NCBI GenBank assembly: GCA_021325235.1
Contig: JAJPHN010000031.1
Coordinates: forward strand, 1-64,000
Source: Terriglobia bacterium
GTDB taxonomy: Bacteria; Acidobacteriota; Terriglobia; Bryobacterales; Bryobacteraceae
Reading direction: 5' to 3'
Length of the DNA: 64,000 nt
Shown here: in pieces, positions 7,488 to 16,887 of the stretch
Position numbering within the stretch: position 1 is the first letter of the stretch
Layout of the letters: every line of letters begins with the position of its first letter
Translations under genes and position numbers: made by a program
The notes under the pieces: model-generated
The model's database searches: none
Seen by the model: the letters and a program-made list of their open reading frames with translations, nothing else
Told to the model about the DNA's origin: nothing

Positions 7488-10400
7488 ATGATTCACCACA
7501 GGCCGAAGAGCCTGCGTCTGTCCGCCCCGGCAGTTTGCCTTTTGGTAGTTTGCGGCGTATGCGCGACGAAGTCTTTTTCGCAGAGTGCGCCGCCTCAGAA
7601 TCAACAGGCCGCGCAGAATCCTCCGCAGCAGCAGAATCCTGCCCCGCAGAGCACTCCTCCGCAGCAGCCACAAAATACGCCGCAGCAGCCGCCGAAGCAG
7701 CAGAATCCGTTTGAAAATGTTCCCGAAGCGCCGCAGGCCCCTAAGCAGGGGCAGCAGCCAAGCGGGGTGCAGGAAGCGAAGCCGGCCGCGATTGCTCCGA
7801 ATGTGATTGAAGGCGTGGATTTCCGGGGTCAACGTAAAGTGCCGCAGGATACTCTGCGCGCGCTGATCTATACGAAGAAGGGCGATGTCTTCGACGAGGA
7901 ATCGATTCACCGGGATTTCATGCAGCTCTGGAATACCGGACGCTTCGACGATCTGCGGGTGGAACAGGAGCGCGGGCCGCAAGGCGGCATCATTCTGACC
8001 TGGTATGTGACCGAGCGCCGCACGGTGCACGTGATCGATTACACGGGCAATAAGTCGATCACGAAATCAGAGATCCTCGATCGCTTTAAAGAGCGGCATG
8101 TGAATCTGACGCCGGAATCGCAGTTCGATCCCGGTAAAGTGCAGCTGGCGAAGAATGTGCTGCAGGAGTACGAAGCCGAGCGCGGCCACCAGTACGCGAC
8201 GGTAACGCCGCAGATCCGGCAGGTGCCGCCGGGCGGCGTGGACGTGGTGTTTGCCATCGATGAGGGGCCGAAAGTAAAGGTTGGGAACATTCTGATCGAA
8301 GGCAATAATGCGTTCAGCGATCGCCAGGTAATTCGCGCGATGAAGAATCTGAAGCCGATTGGCATTCCGTATTCGATCCTGTTTGAAAACCTGTTTGCGC
8401 GCACCTACGATTCGACCAAGCTCGACGAAGACTCCGAGCGCATCCGGATGTTCTACATGGCGCACGGCTACTTTACGGCGCGCGTCATCAATCATCAGGA
8501 AAAGGTATACGACGTTTATGGGCGGCGGATTCTGGTGCCGTTCATGAAATCGAGCAAGCCCGGAAAACGGGTCGACATCACAATGACCGTGCAGGAGGGC
8601 GACAAGTATTTCCTGCGGAACATCAATTTCGTGGGCATGAAGCTCTTCCGCACGCCGGATCTGATTGCGCGCACGATGTTCCACATGGCGCCCGGCGATG
8701 TTTTCTCTACCGAGAAGATGCAGAAGGGGCTGGACGATCTGCGCAAGCTGTACGGCAACTTCGGCTACATCGATTTCGTTCCGACGCCGGATCCGGAGAT
8801 CGTTCCCGGCAAGGATCAGATCGACTTAACGGTCGATATCGATGAAGGGCATCAGTTCTTTGTGCGGCGCATCGATTTCCAGGGCAACACGACCACACGC
8901 GACAAAGTGATTCGCCGCGAGATGCTGATTGACGAAGGCGATCTCTACAGCAAGCAGCTCTTCGACACAAGCATCCTGCGGCTGAATCAGCTGGGATATT
9001 TCGAACCGCTGAAACCGGACGATGCGGCCACGATTACGCGCGATACCAAGAACAATACGGTCGATCTGCTGATCAAGCTCAAGGAACGCGGCAAGAATTC
9101 GATTCAGCTGAATGGCGGCGTGTCGGGCATCTCGGGAAGCTTCATCGGCTTCTCGTATTCGACGAATAACTTTCTGGGCCTGGGCGAAACGTTGAGCCTG
9201 AGCGCGCAGATCGGTACACTGCTCGACAATATTACGTTTGGCTTCACCGAGCCTTACTTATTCGACAAGCCGATTCAGGCCGGTTTTACGGTCTTTTATC
9301 AGCGCTACCGGTTCGATCAAGGCATTCAGGCGTCGATCTTCGCGGGCACAAATCTCACGGGTTATTACAACTCGCTGCCGAGTCAGGATCTGTTGAATTA
9401 CACGACGAACGGGCGCGGCTTCACGACATTCCTGAGCTATAACCTGCGACGCAGCTTTGCGCGGGTGGGGCTCTCGTACAGCTTCAGCGACCAGTCGCTG
9501 ACGCCGATCACGCAGGGCGCCATTGCGTACTTCAACTATCTCGATTTCCAGGGCATTAACGGACCCAACTCGCTGAACGGCATCAAGGCGAGTACGATTA
9601 CGCCGACTTACGCCTACAACACGGTGAATCATCCGATCACGCCGACCAAAGGCCTGCGCATCAGCGCCGGATTCGGGTTCACGGGGTCATCGATCGGCGG
9701 CAACGTGAATATGCTGCAGCCCTCGCTTGATGTGGCGTATTTCCGGCGCGGGATTTTCAAGAGCAATGTGATGGGTTTCCACTTCAACGGCAAGTTCATC
9801 ACGGGTTACGGCGGCCGGGTTCCGCCTCCTTACAGCCGCTATTACATGGGCGGCGAAGACGACGTGCGCGGATTCGACATTCTGACCATCAGCCCGTTTG
9901 CCTACATTCCGACGCAGGCGACGGTAAATGTCTATAACAATGATGGAAGCGTGCGTTATCAGCGCGCGGTGACCTCGACAGGCGGCATTACGTTCGTGCC
10001 GGTGACGGTGACCATCCCGTCGTATCAGTTCATCATTCCGGGCGGCGATACGTACGGAGTATTCAACTACGAGTACCGCATTCCGATCGTGGGCCCGGTG
10101 TGGCTGGCGCCGTTTCTCGATGCCGGCGTGAACCGGCTGTTTTTCCCGGGCCAGCTCGGTCTGAATCCGGATCGCGTGGCTCAGCTGAACGCGCTGTTCC
10201 CGCAGGCGAACTTCGGCAAGCAGGCTTTGATCGTACCCGGTACGCAGGTGCCGCGTGTCTCAACCGGTATCGAACTACAGGTACTGATGCCGGTCGTGAA
10301 CGCGCCGTTCCGTGTGTATTTTGCGTATAATCTCAGTGAAGCGCACACGACGATACAGCCTCCGTTCCCGGCGAGTTTAGGTTCGCTGCAGAACGACTAT

Positions 10401-10493
10401 ACCTATCGGCAAGCTTTCTCGGCTCTCGGCACGCCGTTTCCGTACGATGAGCGGAAATCGATTTTCCGCTTCTCGATTGGAAGGACGTTCTGA
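7488..10493 (+). CDS. bamA: Outer membrane protein assembly factor BamA (Omp85)
   Basis: The central subunit of the machine that folds beta-barrel proteins into the outer membrane. The 1001-residue product is longer than typical BamA (~800). It starts with a signal peptide (about residues 1-32), then a Gln/Pro-rich linker of about 45 residues (to ~80). A set of POTRA repeats spans roughly 90-500, with repeats such as VEGVDFRGQRKVPQDTLR, VGNILIEGNNAFSDRQVI and VRRIDFQGNTTTRDKVIR. A C-terminal 16-strand barrel domain follows and ends in Phe (FSIGRTF), the usual outer-membrane insertion signal. The frame opens at 7428, but the ATG at 7488 gives a proper signal peptide. It is followed by skp, its usual partner. 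Confidence 0.95.
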   Translation: MIHHRPKSLRLSAPAVCLLVVCGVCATKSFSQSAPPQNQQAAQNPPQQQNPAPQSTPPQQPQNTPQQPPKQQNPFENVPEAPQAPKQGQQPSGVQEAKPAAIAPNVIEGVDFRGQRKVPQDTLRALIYTKKGDVFDEESIHRDFMQLWNTGRFDDLRVEQERGPQGGIILTWYVTERRTVHVIDYTGNKSITKSEILDRFKERHVNLTPESQFDPGKVQLAKNVLQEYEAERGHQYATVTPQIRQVPPGGVDVVFAIDEGPKVKVGNILIEGNNAFSDRQVIRAMKNLKPIGIPYSILFENLFARTYDSTKLDEDSERIRMFYMAHGYFTARVINHQEKVYDVYGRRILVPFMKSSKPGKRVDITMTVQEGDKYFLRNINFVGMKLFRTPDLIARTMFHMAPGDVFSTEKMQKGLDDLRKLYGNFGYIDFVPTPDPEIVPGKDQIDLTVDIDEGHQFFVRRIDFQGNTTTRDKVIRREMLIDEGDLYSKQLFDTSILRLNQLGYFEPLKPDDAATITRDTKNNTVDLLIKLKERGKNSIQLNGGVSGISGSFIGFSYSTNNFLGLGETLSLSAQIGTLLDNITFGFTEPYLFDKPIQAGFTVFYQRYRFDQGIQASIFAGTNLTGYYNSLPSQDLLNYTTNGRGFTTFLSYNLRRSFARVGLSYSFSDQSLTPITQGAIAYFNYLDFQGINGPNSLNGIKASTITPTYAYNTVNHPITPTKGLRISAGFGFTGSSIGGNVNMLQPSLDVAYFRRGIFKSNVMGFHFNGKFITGYGGRVPPPYSRYYMGGEDDVRGFDILTISPFAYIPTQATVNVYNNDGSVRYQRAVTSTGGITFVPVTVTIPSYQFIIPGGDTYGVFNYEYRIPIVGPVWLAPFLDAGVNRLFFPGQLGLNPDRVAQLNALFPQANFGKQALIVPGTQVPRVSTGIELQVLMPVVNAPFRVYFAYNLSEAHTTIQPPFPASLGSLQNDYTYRQAFSALGTPFPYDERKSIFRFSIGRTF

Positions 10494-10621
10494 GGAAGCT
10501 GCGGGGCGGGTTGGCAGTGGCCGGGCGTACTTCAGGCCTCGGGTGTCCGAACGCTCCGGGGTGTGTCAGGATAAAGGGAACCCCGACAATTCGAATAATC
10601 TGGGAAGGATCTAAGAAGTAG

Positions 10622-11257
10622 ATGGTGATGAAAAGTAGTTTAGCCGCGCTTGCGCTCTGTGCGGGCCTGGCGTTTGGCGCCGACGCGCAGCAGCCTCCGA
10701 CCAAGGTGGGCGTGATCAGCGTACAGGGCGCAATTGTTGGAACCAAGGACGGCCAGAAAGCCTCGCAGGAACTGGAAGCGAAGTTCACGCCGAAGAAGAA
10801 GGAATTCGATGCGCGGCAGGCTGAGCTGCAGCAGCTGCAGGATCAGTACAACAAGGGCGGCAGCGTGATGAGCGAGGATAAGCGCAACCAGCTGGCCCGC
10901 GATATCGACGAAAAGAAGAAGCGGCTGGAGCGCGACATGCAGGATGCGCAGGAGGAGCTGCAGGGCGAGCAGCAGCGTGTGCTTTCGGGCCTCGGACAGC
11001 GCATGATGGCCGTGATTGAGAAGTATGCGAAAGATAACGGCTACACGATGATCCTCGATGTAGGCAACCAGAACACGCCGGTGCTCTACGCCTCGAGCGC
11101 GATCGACATCACGCAGGATATTATCCAGCTCTACGACAAAACGTCGACCAATGGTGGCCCGGCACCGACGAGCTCGGTAGGGCCGAGTTCGAATGCCGCT
11201 CCGGCGCGGACGCCTGGAACTCCGGCGGCATCACGCACGCCCGGAACCCCGCGCTAA
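10622..11257 (+). CDS. Periplasmic chaperone Skp/OmpH family
   Basis: A 211-residue Skp/OmpH chaperone that holds unfolded outer-membrane proteins in the periplasm. It has a signal peptide (MVMKSSLAALALCAGLAFGADA), a short beta strand VGVISVQGAIVGTKDGQKA typical of the Skp body, and a long charged coiled coil from about residue 45 to 130. The body closes with YAKDNGYTMILDVGNQN. The last ~40 residues are a Pro/Thr/Ser/Ala low-complexity tail, not part of the usual fold. Either ATG (10622 or 10628) could start it. It lies directly downstream of bamA, as in many bacteria. Confidence 0.9.
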   Translation: MVMKSSLAALALCAGLAFGADAQQPPTKVGVISVQGAIVGTKDGQKASQELEAKFTPKKKEFDARQAELQQLQDQYNKGGSVMSEDKRNQLARDIDEKKKRLERDMQDAQEELQGEQQRVLSGLGQRMMAVIEKYAKDNGYTMILDVGNQNTPVLYASSAIDITQDIIQLYDKTSTNGGPAPTSSVGPSSNAAPARTPGTPAASRTPGTPR

Positions 11258-11314
11258 ACGGGTTCGCGGCCAGGTATCGATCGCTTCGCTCTTGCAGACT
11301 GCCATCGGAGCCAG

Positions 11315-11332
11315 GAGCCACGGGCGTGGCTC
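11315..11332. other. Perfect short inverted repeat between skp and the ankyrin gene
   Basis: GAGCCACG at 11315-11322 and CGTGGCTC at 11325-11332 are separated by two bases. There is no following T run, so it is at most a weak terminator or a protein-binding palindrome. Confidence 0.3.
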
Positions 11333-11398
11333 TCGAGCTGGAGGGCCGGACACCCGGAGCGAAGCGATTTGTGTTTGTATGGCGCAAAGCAAAGGCCT

Positions 11399-12052
11399 AT
11401 GGCTGATCTAAACTCCTTTCACGACGCTGTAAAGCAAGGGAATCTCGAAGCGGTGCGGGCTGCGCTTGAGGGCCATCCGTCGCTGCTCAATCAGACCAAT
11501 GCATCCGGCCAGACCGCCTTTCTGCTCGCCAAGTACTACCGTCAGCCGGCTATCGCGGAGTATCTGTTGAGCCTTGGCCCGAAGCTCGACCTTTTTCAGA
11601 ACTGCGCGGCGGGGCGCACGGAAGCGGCTTTGGAGGAAGTCGACCGCGACCTGAAACTGCTCGAATCGCATAGTCCGGACGGCTGGACACCACTGCATCT
11701 GGCCGCTTTTTTCGGGCATGCGGAGCTGGTGAAAGCGCTGCTGAACCGCGGCGCCGGTATCGATGCGCGCTCGACGAATGCGATGCAGAACACACCGCTG
11801 CACGCGGCTGCGGCGGGAGCGGATCTCGGCACGATGGAGCTGCTTTTGACGCAGGGCGCGGATCCGAATGCACGGCAGCACGGCGGCTGGACGGCTCTGC
11901 ATGCGGCGGCTCAGACCGGTAATCGCGCGATGGCGGAGCTGCTGCTGGCGCACGGCGCGCACCGGCATGTGCAAGCCGATAACAATCAATCGCCGCTCGA
12001 CATGGCACTCTCTTACGGCCGCTCGGAACTGGTGGCGCTCCTCGAATCCTGA
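11399..12052 (+). CDS. Ankyrin-repeat protein
   Basis: A 217-residue cytoplasmic protein made of ankyrin repeats, a protein-interaction scaffold. Repeats are visible as GWTPLHLAAFFGHAELVKAL, NTPLHAAAAGADLGTMELLL and GWTALHAAAQTGNRAMAELL, with degenerate copies at both ends. I set the start at the ATG at 11399 (MADLNSFHDAVK, a natural ankyrin cap) with AAAGG just upstream, although the frame opens at 11369. It ends two bases before the pheS start, so the two are likely co-transcribed. The partner protein is unknown. Confidence 0.88.
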   Translation: MADLNSFHDAVKQGNLEAVRAALEGHPSLLNQTNASGQTAFLLAKYYRQPAIAEYLLSLGPKLDLFQNCAAGRTEAALEEVDRDLKLLESHSPDGWTPLHLAAFFGHAELVKALLNRGAGIDARSTNAMQNTPLHAAAAGADLGTMELLLTQGADPNARQHGGWTALHAAAQTGNRAMAELLLAHGAHRHVQADNNQSPLDMALSYGRSELVALLES

Positions 12053-12054
12053 AC

Positions 12055-13080
12055 ATGGTTGTGGACACCAGTCTCGAAGAACTCCGCAAGGCTACGCTGG
12101 CCCGCTTCGCGTCCGCCACGGCGCTGGACGAACTGGAAGAAGCGCGCGTGCAGGCGCTGGGGCGCAAGGGAACGCTGGCCGCGATCAGCAAGAATTTCGG
12201 CAAGCTGGCGCCGGAAGAGCGCGCGCATACCGGCAAGCTGCTCAACGCGGTGAAGAACGAGCTCGAAGCCGAGTACGAACGGAAGAAGGCGGCTTTCGAA
12301 CGCGAAGCGCTGGCGCAGCGGCTTTCGCGCGAGTGGATCGATGTGACGCTTCCGGCGCCGGGGATCCGGCCGGGCAGCCTGCACCCGGTGACGCAGATTC
12401 AGGAAGAAATTGAAGACCTGTTTACGTCGCTTGGATTTGCGATTCTGGACGGTCCCGAAGTCGAAACGGAAGAACATAACTTCGATGCATTGAACATTCC
12501 GCCGACGCATCCGGCGCGGGACATGCAGGACACGTTCTGGCTGACGAACGGGCACCTGCTGCGTACGCATACTTCGCCGGTACAGGTTCGCGGGATGAGG
12601 AAGTTTGGGCCGCCGCTGCGGATGATCGCTCCGGGGCGCACGTTTCGCAATGAAGAAGTGGACGCCTCGCACGAGCACACGTTCTATCAGTTGGAAGGCA
12701 TGATGATCGACCGCGATGTTTCGGTCGCGAATCTGATCTACTTCATGAAGACACTGCTCAGCGGCGTGTTCCATCGCGACGTCACGGTGCGGCTGCGGCC
12801 CGGTTATTTTCCATTCGTAGAACCCGGCTTCGAGCTCGACATCCAGTGCCTGATCTGCGGCGGGTCGGGCTGCTCGGTGTGCAAACAGAGCGGATGGGTG
12901 GAGCTGCTGCCCTGCGGACTGATACATCCAAATGTGCTGCGGTTGAGCAACATCGATCCCGACGAGTGGTCCGGCTTCGCGTTCGGGCTGGGCCTCACGC
13001 GCCTGGCCATGATGCGCTACGGGATTGACGACATCCGCCAGCTGCAGGGCGGAGATCTACGATTTTTGAACCAATTCTGA
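12055..13080 (+). CDS. pheS: Phenylalanyl-tRNA synthetase alpha subunit
   Basis: The 341-residue catalytic subunit of the (alpha-beta)2 enzyme that charges tRNA-Phe. An N-terminal coiled-coil tRNA-binding region (about residues 1-95) precedes the class II core. The core contains HPVTQIQEEIEDLF, motif 2 in FRNEEVDASHEHTFYQLEG and motif 3 in GFAFGLGLTRLAMMRYGI. The CxxC-rich CLICGGSGCSVC segment near residue 265-276 precedes the usual SGWVELL strand. Its stop codon overlaps a 24-codon ORF leading to pheT. Confidence 0.97.
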   Translation: MVVDTSLEELRKATLARFASATALDELEEARVQALGRKGTLAAISKNFGKLAPEERAHTGKLLNAVKNELEAEYERKKAAFEREALAQRLSREWIDVTLPAPGIRPGSLHPVTQIQEEIEDLFTSLGFAILDGPEVETEEHNFDALNIPPTHPARDMQDTFWLTNGHLLRTHTSPVQVRGMRKFGPPLRMIAPGRTFRNEEVDASHEHTFYQLEGMMIDRDVSVANLIYFMKTLLSGVFHRDVTVRLRPGYFPFVEPGFELDIQCLICGGSGCSVCKQSGWVELLPCGLIHPNVLRLSNIDPDEWSGFAFGLGLTRLAMMRYGIDDIRQLQGGDLRFLNQF

Positions 13081-13154
13081 TGCGCTTGCTGCTGGTCACC
13101 GGTATGGCGAAGTGGTGCGGCGTGCGCACGGAAGATGCGCGCTACCAACGATGA
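13080..13154 (+). CDS. 24-codon ORF bridging pheS and pheT
   Basis: The ATG at 13080-13082 shares its A with the pheS TGA (TGATG). The ORF runs MRLLLVTGMAKWCGVRTEDA plus four residues and stops at a TGA (13152-13154) overlapping the pheT ATG (ATGA). It has no known homologue I can recognise. The exact head and tail overlaps suggest that ribosomes finishing pheS could read through it and reach pheT by termination-reinitiation. Chance in a GC-rich gap of 70 bp is possible. Confidence 0.4.
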   Translation: MRLLLVTGMAKWCGVRTEDARYQR

Positions 13155-15514
13155 AATTCTCCTATAACTGGCTCCGCGAACTTGTTCCCGGACTCGCCAC
13201 CGATCCCTCCGCGCTCGAGCATCTGATCACGATGAAGACCGCCGAGTGCGAAGGCATTTTCCCGGCGGGTGCGCATTTCGAGAATGTGAGAGCGGCGAGG
13301 GTCGTCTCGATAGAGGCTCTGCCGAAATCCAAGAACAAGAAGGTGCGCATCGAGATTGGCGCGGGGCGCGAGGCGAGCGTGGTCTGCGGCGCGCCGAATG
13401 TGCGGGAAGGCATGATGGCCGCCTGGGTCCCACCGGGCACCGAGCTGGCCGGAAGAACGATCTCGCGCGCTGTGATCGACGGCATCGAGAGCGAGGGAAT
13501 GCTCGCCAGCGCTGACGAACTCGGCATCAACCGCGATCACTCGGGCCTGATCGAACTGGCGAATGTTGCACCGGGCCAGCGGCTGCCCGATCTTGCGCCC
13601 GACTGGATTATCGAGATCGACAATAAAAGTCTCACGCACCGGCCGGATCTGTGGGGGCATTACGGGATGGCGCGCGAAGTGGCGGCGATTACTCACAATG
13701 CGCTCCGCGATCCAGTAGATACGCAGGAACTGCCGGAGGGCGCAGGGGCGATCAAGGTCGAGATTGCGGACCACCGGCTCTGCCCGCGGTACAGCGCGCT
13801 GTGCTTCGATCAGATTCGCGTGGGGCCTTTACCGCTGGGGCTTCAGTTACGTCTGGAAAGCGTGGATCTGAACACGATCAGCAATATCGTCGATGTGACG
13901 AACTACGTGCTGGCCGAACTGCCACAGCCGATGCACGCCTTCGACCGCGACAAGCTGCACGGAGACACGATTTACGTGCGGCCGGCGAAAGCGGGCGAAA
14001 GACTGGCGGCGCTGAACGGCGAGACGTACACGCTGACGGAAGCCGATCTGGTGATTGCGGATGCGCGTGGTCCGATTGCGCTGGCCGGAGTGATTGGGGG
14101 CACCGAAAGCGCGATTTCGGAAACGACGACGCGCATTGTGCTCGAAAGCGCCAATTTCAACGCTGCCTCCGTGCGGCTCACTTCGGTGCGGCACAAGCTG
14201 CGGACGGACGCGTCGATTCGCTTTGAAAAATCGCTCGACCCGGAAAATACGATTCGCGGTCTTGCGCGTGCGGCTGCACTGATTCGTCAACTCTGCCCCA
14301 GCGCTGTGCACGCTGGGGGGGTGACGGACAATCGCGCTCCGGCGCACCTCCCGGCGCCGATCGCACTGCCGGTCTCCTTCGTTGGGCGCAAGCTTGGCAA
14401 GCAAATCAGCGGCGGCGAGATCAGCGAAATTCTGGGGGCGCTCGGCTTCGCTACGCGCGAATCTTCTGCCGGTCTGCTGGAAGTTACGGTGCCCAGCTGG
14501 CGCGCTACTAAAGACATTTCGCACAAGGACGATCTGGTGGAAGAGATCGGCCGAATGATCGGCTACGGCGAGATCACTCCGGCGGCGCCGCTGGTTGCCT
14601 CGGTGGTGCCGCCAGCGAATCCGATGCGCCTGTATCTGCGCCGGATTCGCCGGGTGATTGCGGATCAGGGCTTTACGGAAGTTTACAATTATTCGTTTCT
14701 CACGGCCGCGGACGCCGAGCGCTTTCATTTCGATCTTGGCGAGCACATTGGCGTGCGTAATCCGATTGCGGCCGAGCTGACGCATCTGCGGCGGAGTCTG
14801 CTGCCCGGAGTTTTCAAGAACATTCTCGGCAACGCGCGAAATTTTCAGGAGTTTCGGGTTTTTGAAATCGGGCATGAGATTCATCCGGACGGGAACGGCG
14901 CTTTGCCCGACGAAATTCCGCATCTGGCAGCGGCCTTTTATCAGCAGCACGCGAGCGAGCAAACATTCTTCGAGATGAAGCGCGTGGCCGAATGTCTGCT
15001 GCGCGAAGCGCGCTTTCGCGCGAATCCGAAGCCGGCGCCCTACATGCATCCCGAGCGCGCGGCCCTCATTTCGCTTAATGGGTCCGAGCTTGGAGGTGTT
15101 TTCGAACTCCATCCGTCCCTGCTAGCCGATGAGGGGCTGGAGGGACGGGCGGTGGTTTTGGATATTGATCTGCGGCTGGCTTTTGCGGCACAGGAAGCGA
15201 AACCCTTCCGCTACACACCACCCCGCCGATATCCGACCAGCGGCTTCGATCTTTCCATCGTGACGGAAAAGCGTACACCGGTGGGTCAACTGGAAGACGA
15301 ACTGCGCGCGCTGGCCCGCGAACATCTGGTGTCGCTGGATTTCGTTCGGCAGTATGAGGGCGCGCCGCTCGCGGCTGGGACAAAGAGCGTTTCGCACCAC
15401 CTCGAGATCGGAGCCGCCGATCACACGCTCTCGAGCGAGGAAGCGACTCGCATTCGCAGCGCGATTGTGAGCGGACTGCGCGCCAGAAACTACGAAATTC
15501 GCGGGCTGGACTAG
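13151..15514 (+). CDS. pheT: Phenylalanyl-tRNA synthetase beta subunit
   Basis: A 787-residue beta subunit, close to the usual ~790. Domains in order are the N-terminal helix (KFSYNWLRELV), the tRNA-binding OB fold (about 40-150), the B3/B4 editing region (about 205-380, with DVTNYVLAELPQPMHAFD), B5, the catalytic-like core (about 470-680) and the C-terminal FDX-ACB anticodon-binding domain (PRRYPTSGFDLSIV onward). The frame is open from 13112, but the family N-terminus begins at the ATG at 13151, which overlaps the stop of the 24-codon ORF. Confidence 0.97.
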   Translation: MKFSYNWLRELVPGLATDPSALEHLITMKTAECEGIFPAGAHFENVRAARVVSIEALPKSKNKKVRIEIGAGREASVVCGAPNVREGMMAAWVPPGTELAGRTISRAVIDGIESEGMLASADELGINRDHSGLIELANVAPGQRLPDLAPDWIIEIDNKSLTHRPDLWGHYGMAREVAAITHNALRDPVDTQELPEGAGAIKVEIADHRLCPRYSALCFDQIRVGPLPLGLQLRLESVDLNTISNIVDVTNYVLAELPQPMHAFDRDKLHGDTIYVRPAKAGERLAALNGETYTLTEADLVIADARGPIALAGVIGGTESAISETTTRIVLESANFNAASVRLTSVRHKLRTDASIRFEKSLDPENTIRGLARAAALIRQLCPSAVHAGGVTDNRAPAHLPAPIALPVSFVGRKLGKQISGGEISEILGALGFATRESSAGLLEVTVPSWRATKDISHKDDLVEEIGRMIGYGEITPAAPLVASVVPPANPMRLYLRRIRRVIADQGFTEVYNYSFLTAADAERFHFDLGEHIGVRNPIAAELTHLRRSLLPGVFKNILGNARNFQEFRVFEIGHEIHPDGNGALPDEIPHLAAAFYQQHASEQTFFEMKRVAECLLREARFRANPKPAPYMHPERAALISLNGSELGGVFELHPSLLADEGLEGRAVVLDIDLRLAFAAQEAKPFRYTPPRRYPTSGFDLSIVTEKRTPVGQLEDELRALAREHLVSLDFVRQYEGAPLAAGTKSVSHHLEIGAADHTLSSEEATRIRSAIVSGLRARNYEIRGLD

Positions 15515-15584
15515 CCGGCTGCAGCGCGCCGGCATGAGTCCGGGTAGGCGCTGAGAAAGCGCGCGCTTCGATAGACTGATCGCC

Positions 15585-16778
15585 ATGATGCGGACTGTGT
15601 TTACGCGTGTGGCGATGCTCGGGATGGCTGCGGGCGCGTGGTGTGCGGGACAGCAACAGCGCCAGCAGCCACCTGCTTTTGCGATGCCGAAGCCGACGCC
15701 CAACGATACCTTGCGCTCGCCGGAGGTGGGTGCGGACGGGCGAGTGACTTTCCGGCTGTATGCGCCGGATGCGCGTGAGGTGAAGCTGAACGCCGAGGGC
15801 CGGGAAGCGACACCGGGAATGACGCCGGAGGAGTTGCGGAAGATTGCAGGGCCGGTGGCGATGACGCGCGGGGCAAATGGCGTGTGGACGGTTGACTTTG
15901 GGCCAATTCAGCCGGGCGTGTATCGATATACCTTCGTTGTCGATGGCGTGCAGACGACGGATCCGCGCAATCCGGTTTCGAGCGAGTCGCTCAATTCGGT
16001 GCGGAGCATGTATGAGGTGCCAGGCGCCGCGTTTGAGGAGTACCGGGCGGATGTGCCGCATGGGGCGATTGCAACTGTCTGGTACCAATCTGCGGCGGTG
16101 GGTGGATTGCGGCGCATGCATGTGTATACCCCACCCGGGTATGAGCGGGACGGGCGTTCCTATCCAGTGCTGTATCTGCTGCATGGTGGCGGGGACACGG
16201 ACGATTCGTGGCCGACCGTGGGGCGCGCCGGAGCGATTCTTGACAACCTGATTGCAGCGAAGCAGGCCGTGCCGATGATTGTGGTGATGCCGGCGGGACA
16301 TGTGTCGCGGGAATTTTCGCTGCGCACGGGCATGAATACGATGGGGCACGACCAGTTCAATGAAGACCTGACGGGCAGTGTGATTCCGTTTGTGGATCAC
16401 ACGTACCGGACTGCGGAGGATCGTGAACACCGGGCGATCGCGGGGTTATCGATGGGCGGGGTGCAGACGCTGAATATTTCGCTGAGCCATCCGGAGCTGT
16501 TCGATTACGTGGGCGTGTTCAGTTCGGGCTGGTTCCCGAACGTGCGGGAGCAGGAAAAGAAGACGGATCTGGCGCAGTATAAGGCCAGCGGGCAGGAGTT
16601 CCGGCTGTATTGGGTTGGTGTCGGGAAGTATGACATTGCAAATGCGAACAGCGGGGCGACGGTGGAGCTGCTGAAGAAGTATGGGATTGAGCCGGTGACC
16701 CAGGAGAGCGGGGGATTTCACGCGTGGAACAATTGGCGGGATTATCTGCATGAGTTTGCGCCGCAGTTGTTCCGGTAA
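15585..16778 (+). CDS. Secreted esterase of the enterochelin-esterase/CE1 type
   Basis: A 397-residue exported alpha/beta-hydrolase. A signal peptide (to about residue 21) is followed by an N-terminal Ig-like (CBM48/E-set) domain with VTFRLYAPDAREVKL and GVYRYTFVVDGV. The esterase D-like catalytic domain carries VLYLLHGGG (oxyanion region), nucleophile Ser289 in GLSMGG, and a C-terminal His in GGFHAWNNWRDYLH. Family members cleave acyl groups from plant polysaccharides or siderophores. The missing catalytic acid would lie around residues 340-350 (WVGVGKYD). TAGACT sits 7 nt before the start, with no Shine-Dalgarno sequence. Confidence 0.85.
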   Translation: MMRTVFTRVAMLGMAAGAWCAGQQQRQQPPAFAMPKPTPNDTLRSPEVGADGRVTFRLYAPDAREVKLNAEGREATPGMTPEELRKIAGPVAMTRGANGVWTVDFGPIQPGVYRYTFVVDGVQTTDPRNPVSSESLNSVRSMYEVPGAAFEEYRADVPHGAIATVWYQSAAVGGLRRMHVYTPPGYERDGRSYPVLYLLHGGGDTDDSWPTVGRAGAILDNLIAAKQAVPMIVVMPAGHVSREFSLRTGMNTMGHDQFNEDLTGSVIPFVDHTYRTAEDREHRAIAGLSMGGVQTLNISLSHPELFDYVGVFSSGWFPNVREQEKKTDLAQYKASGQEFRLYWVGVGKYDIANANSGATVELLKKYGIEPVTQESGGFHAWNNWRDYLHEFAPQLFR

Positions 16779-16871
16779 TTGATCTGTTTTGCCAGCCAGC
16801 TTTAAGGCGCGTACGTTGCCGGCTTCGTTTCGAGATTGACAGATATTTCGGGGAAGAGCGTTGTGAGTCGA

Positions 16872-16877
16872 TATAAT
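16872..16877 (+). promoter_or_regulatory. Consensus -10 element close to the EEP gene start
   Basis: TATAAT lies 10 nt before the ATG at 16888, so transcription would start at or within a few bases of the start codon. The nearest TTGACA (16836-16841) is 30 nt upstream, too far to be its -35. Confidence 0.45.
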
Positions 16878-16887
16878 CACGAAGCTC

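Noticed and set aside
7590-7720. Repeated CAG/CCG-rich DNA resembling a microsatellite
   Set aside because: It is in frame with BamA and codes for the Gln/Pro tether; the units are irregular, so I treat it as low-complexity coding sequence.
13847-15112. A 421-codon open frame on the minus strand opposite pheT
   Set aside because: It mirrors the codon structure of pheT, is Arg/His-rich and has no domain. High GC makes such antisense frames common.
15075-16430. A 451-codon minus-strand open frame opposite pheT end and the esterase
   Set aside because: Antisense shadow with biased composition; both plus-strand genes have intact catalytic motifs.
16836-16877. TTGACA and TATAAT as a classical promoter for the EEP gene
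   Set aside because: The spacing is 30 nt, far from the 16-18 nt expected. Only the -10-like element is kept.
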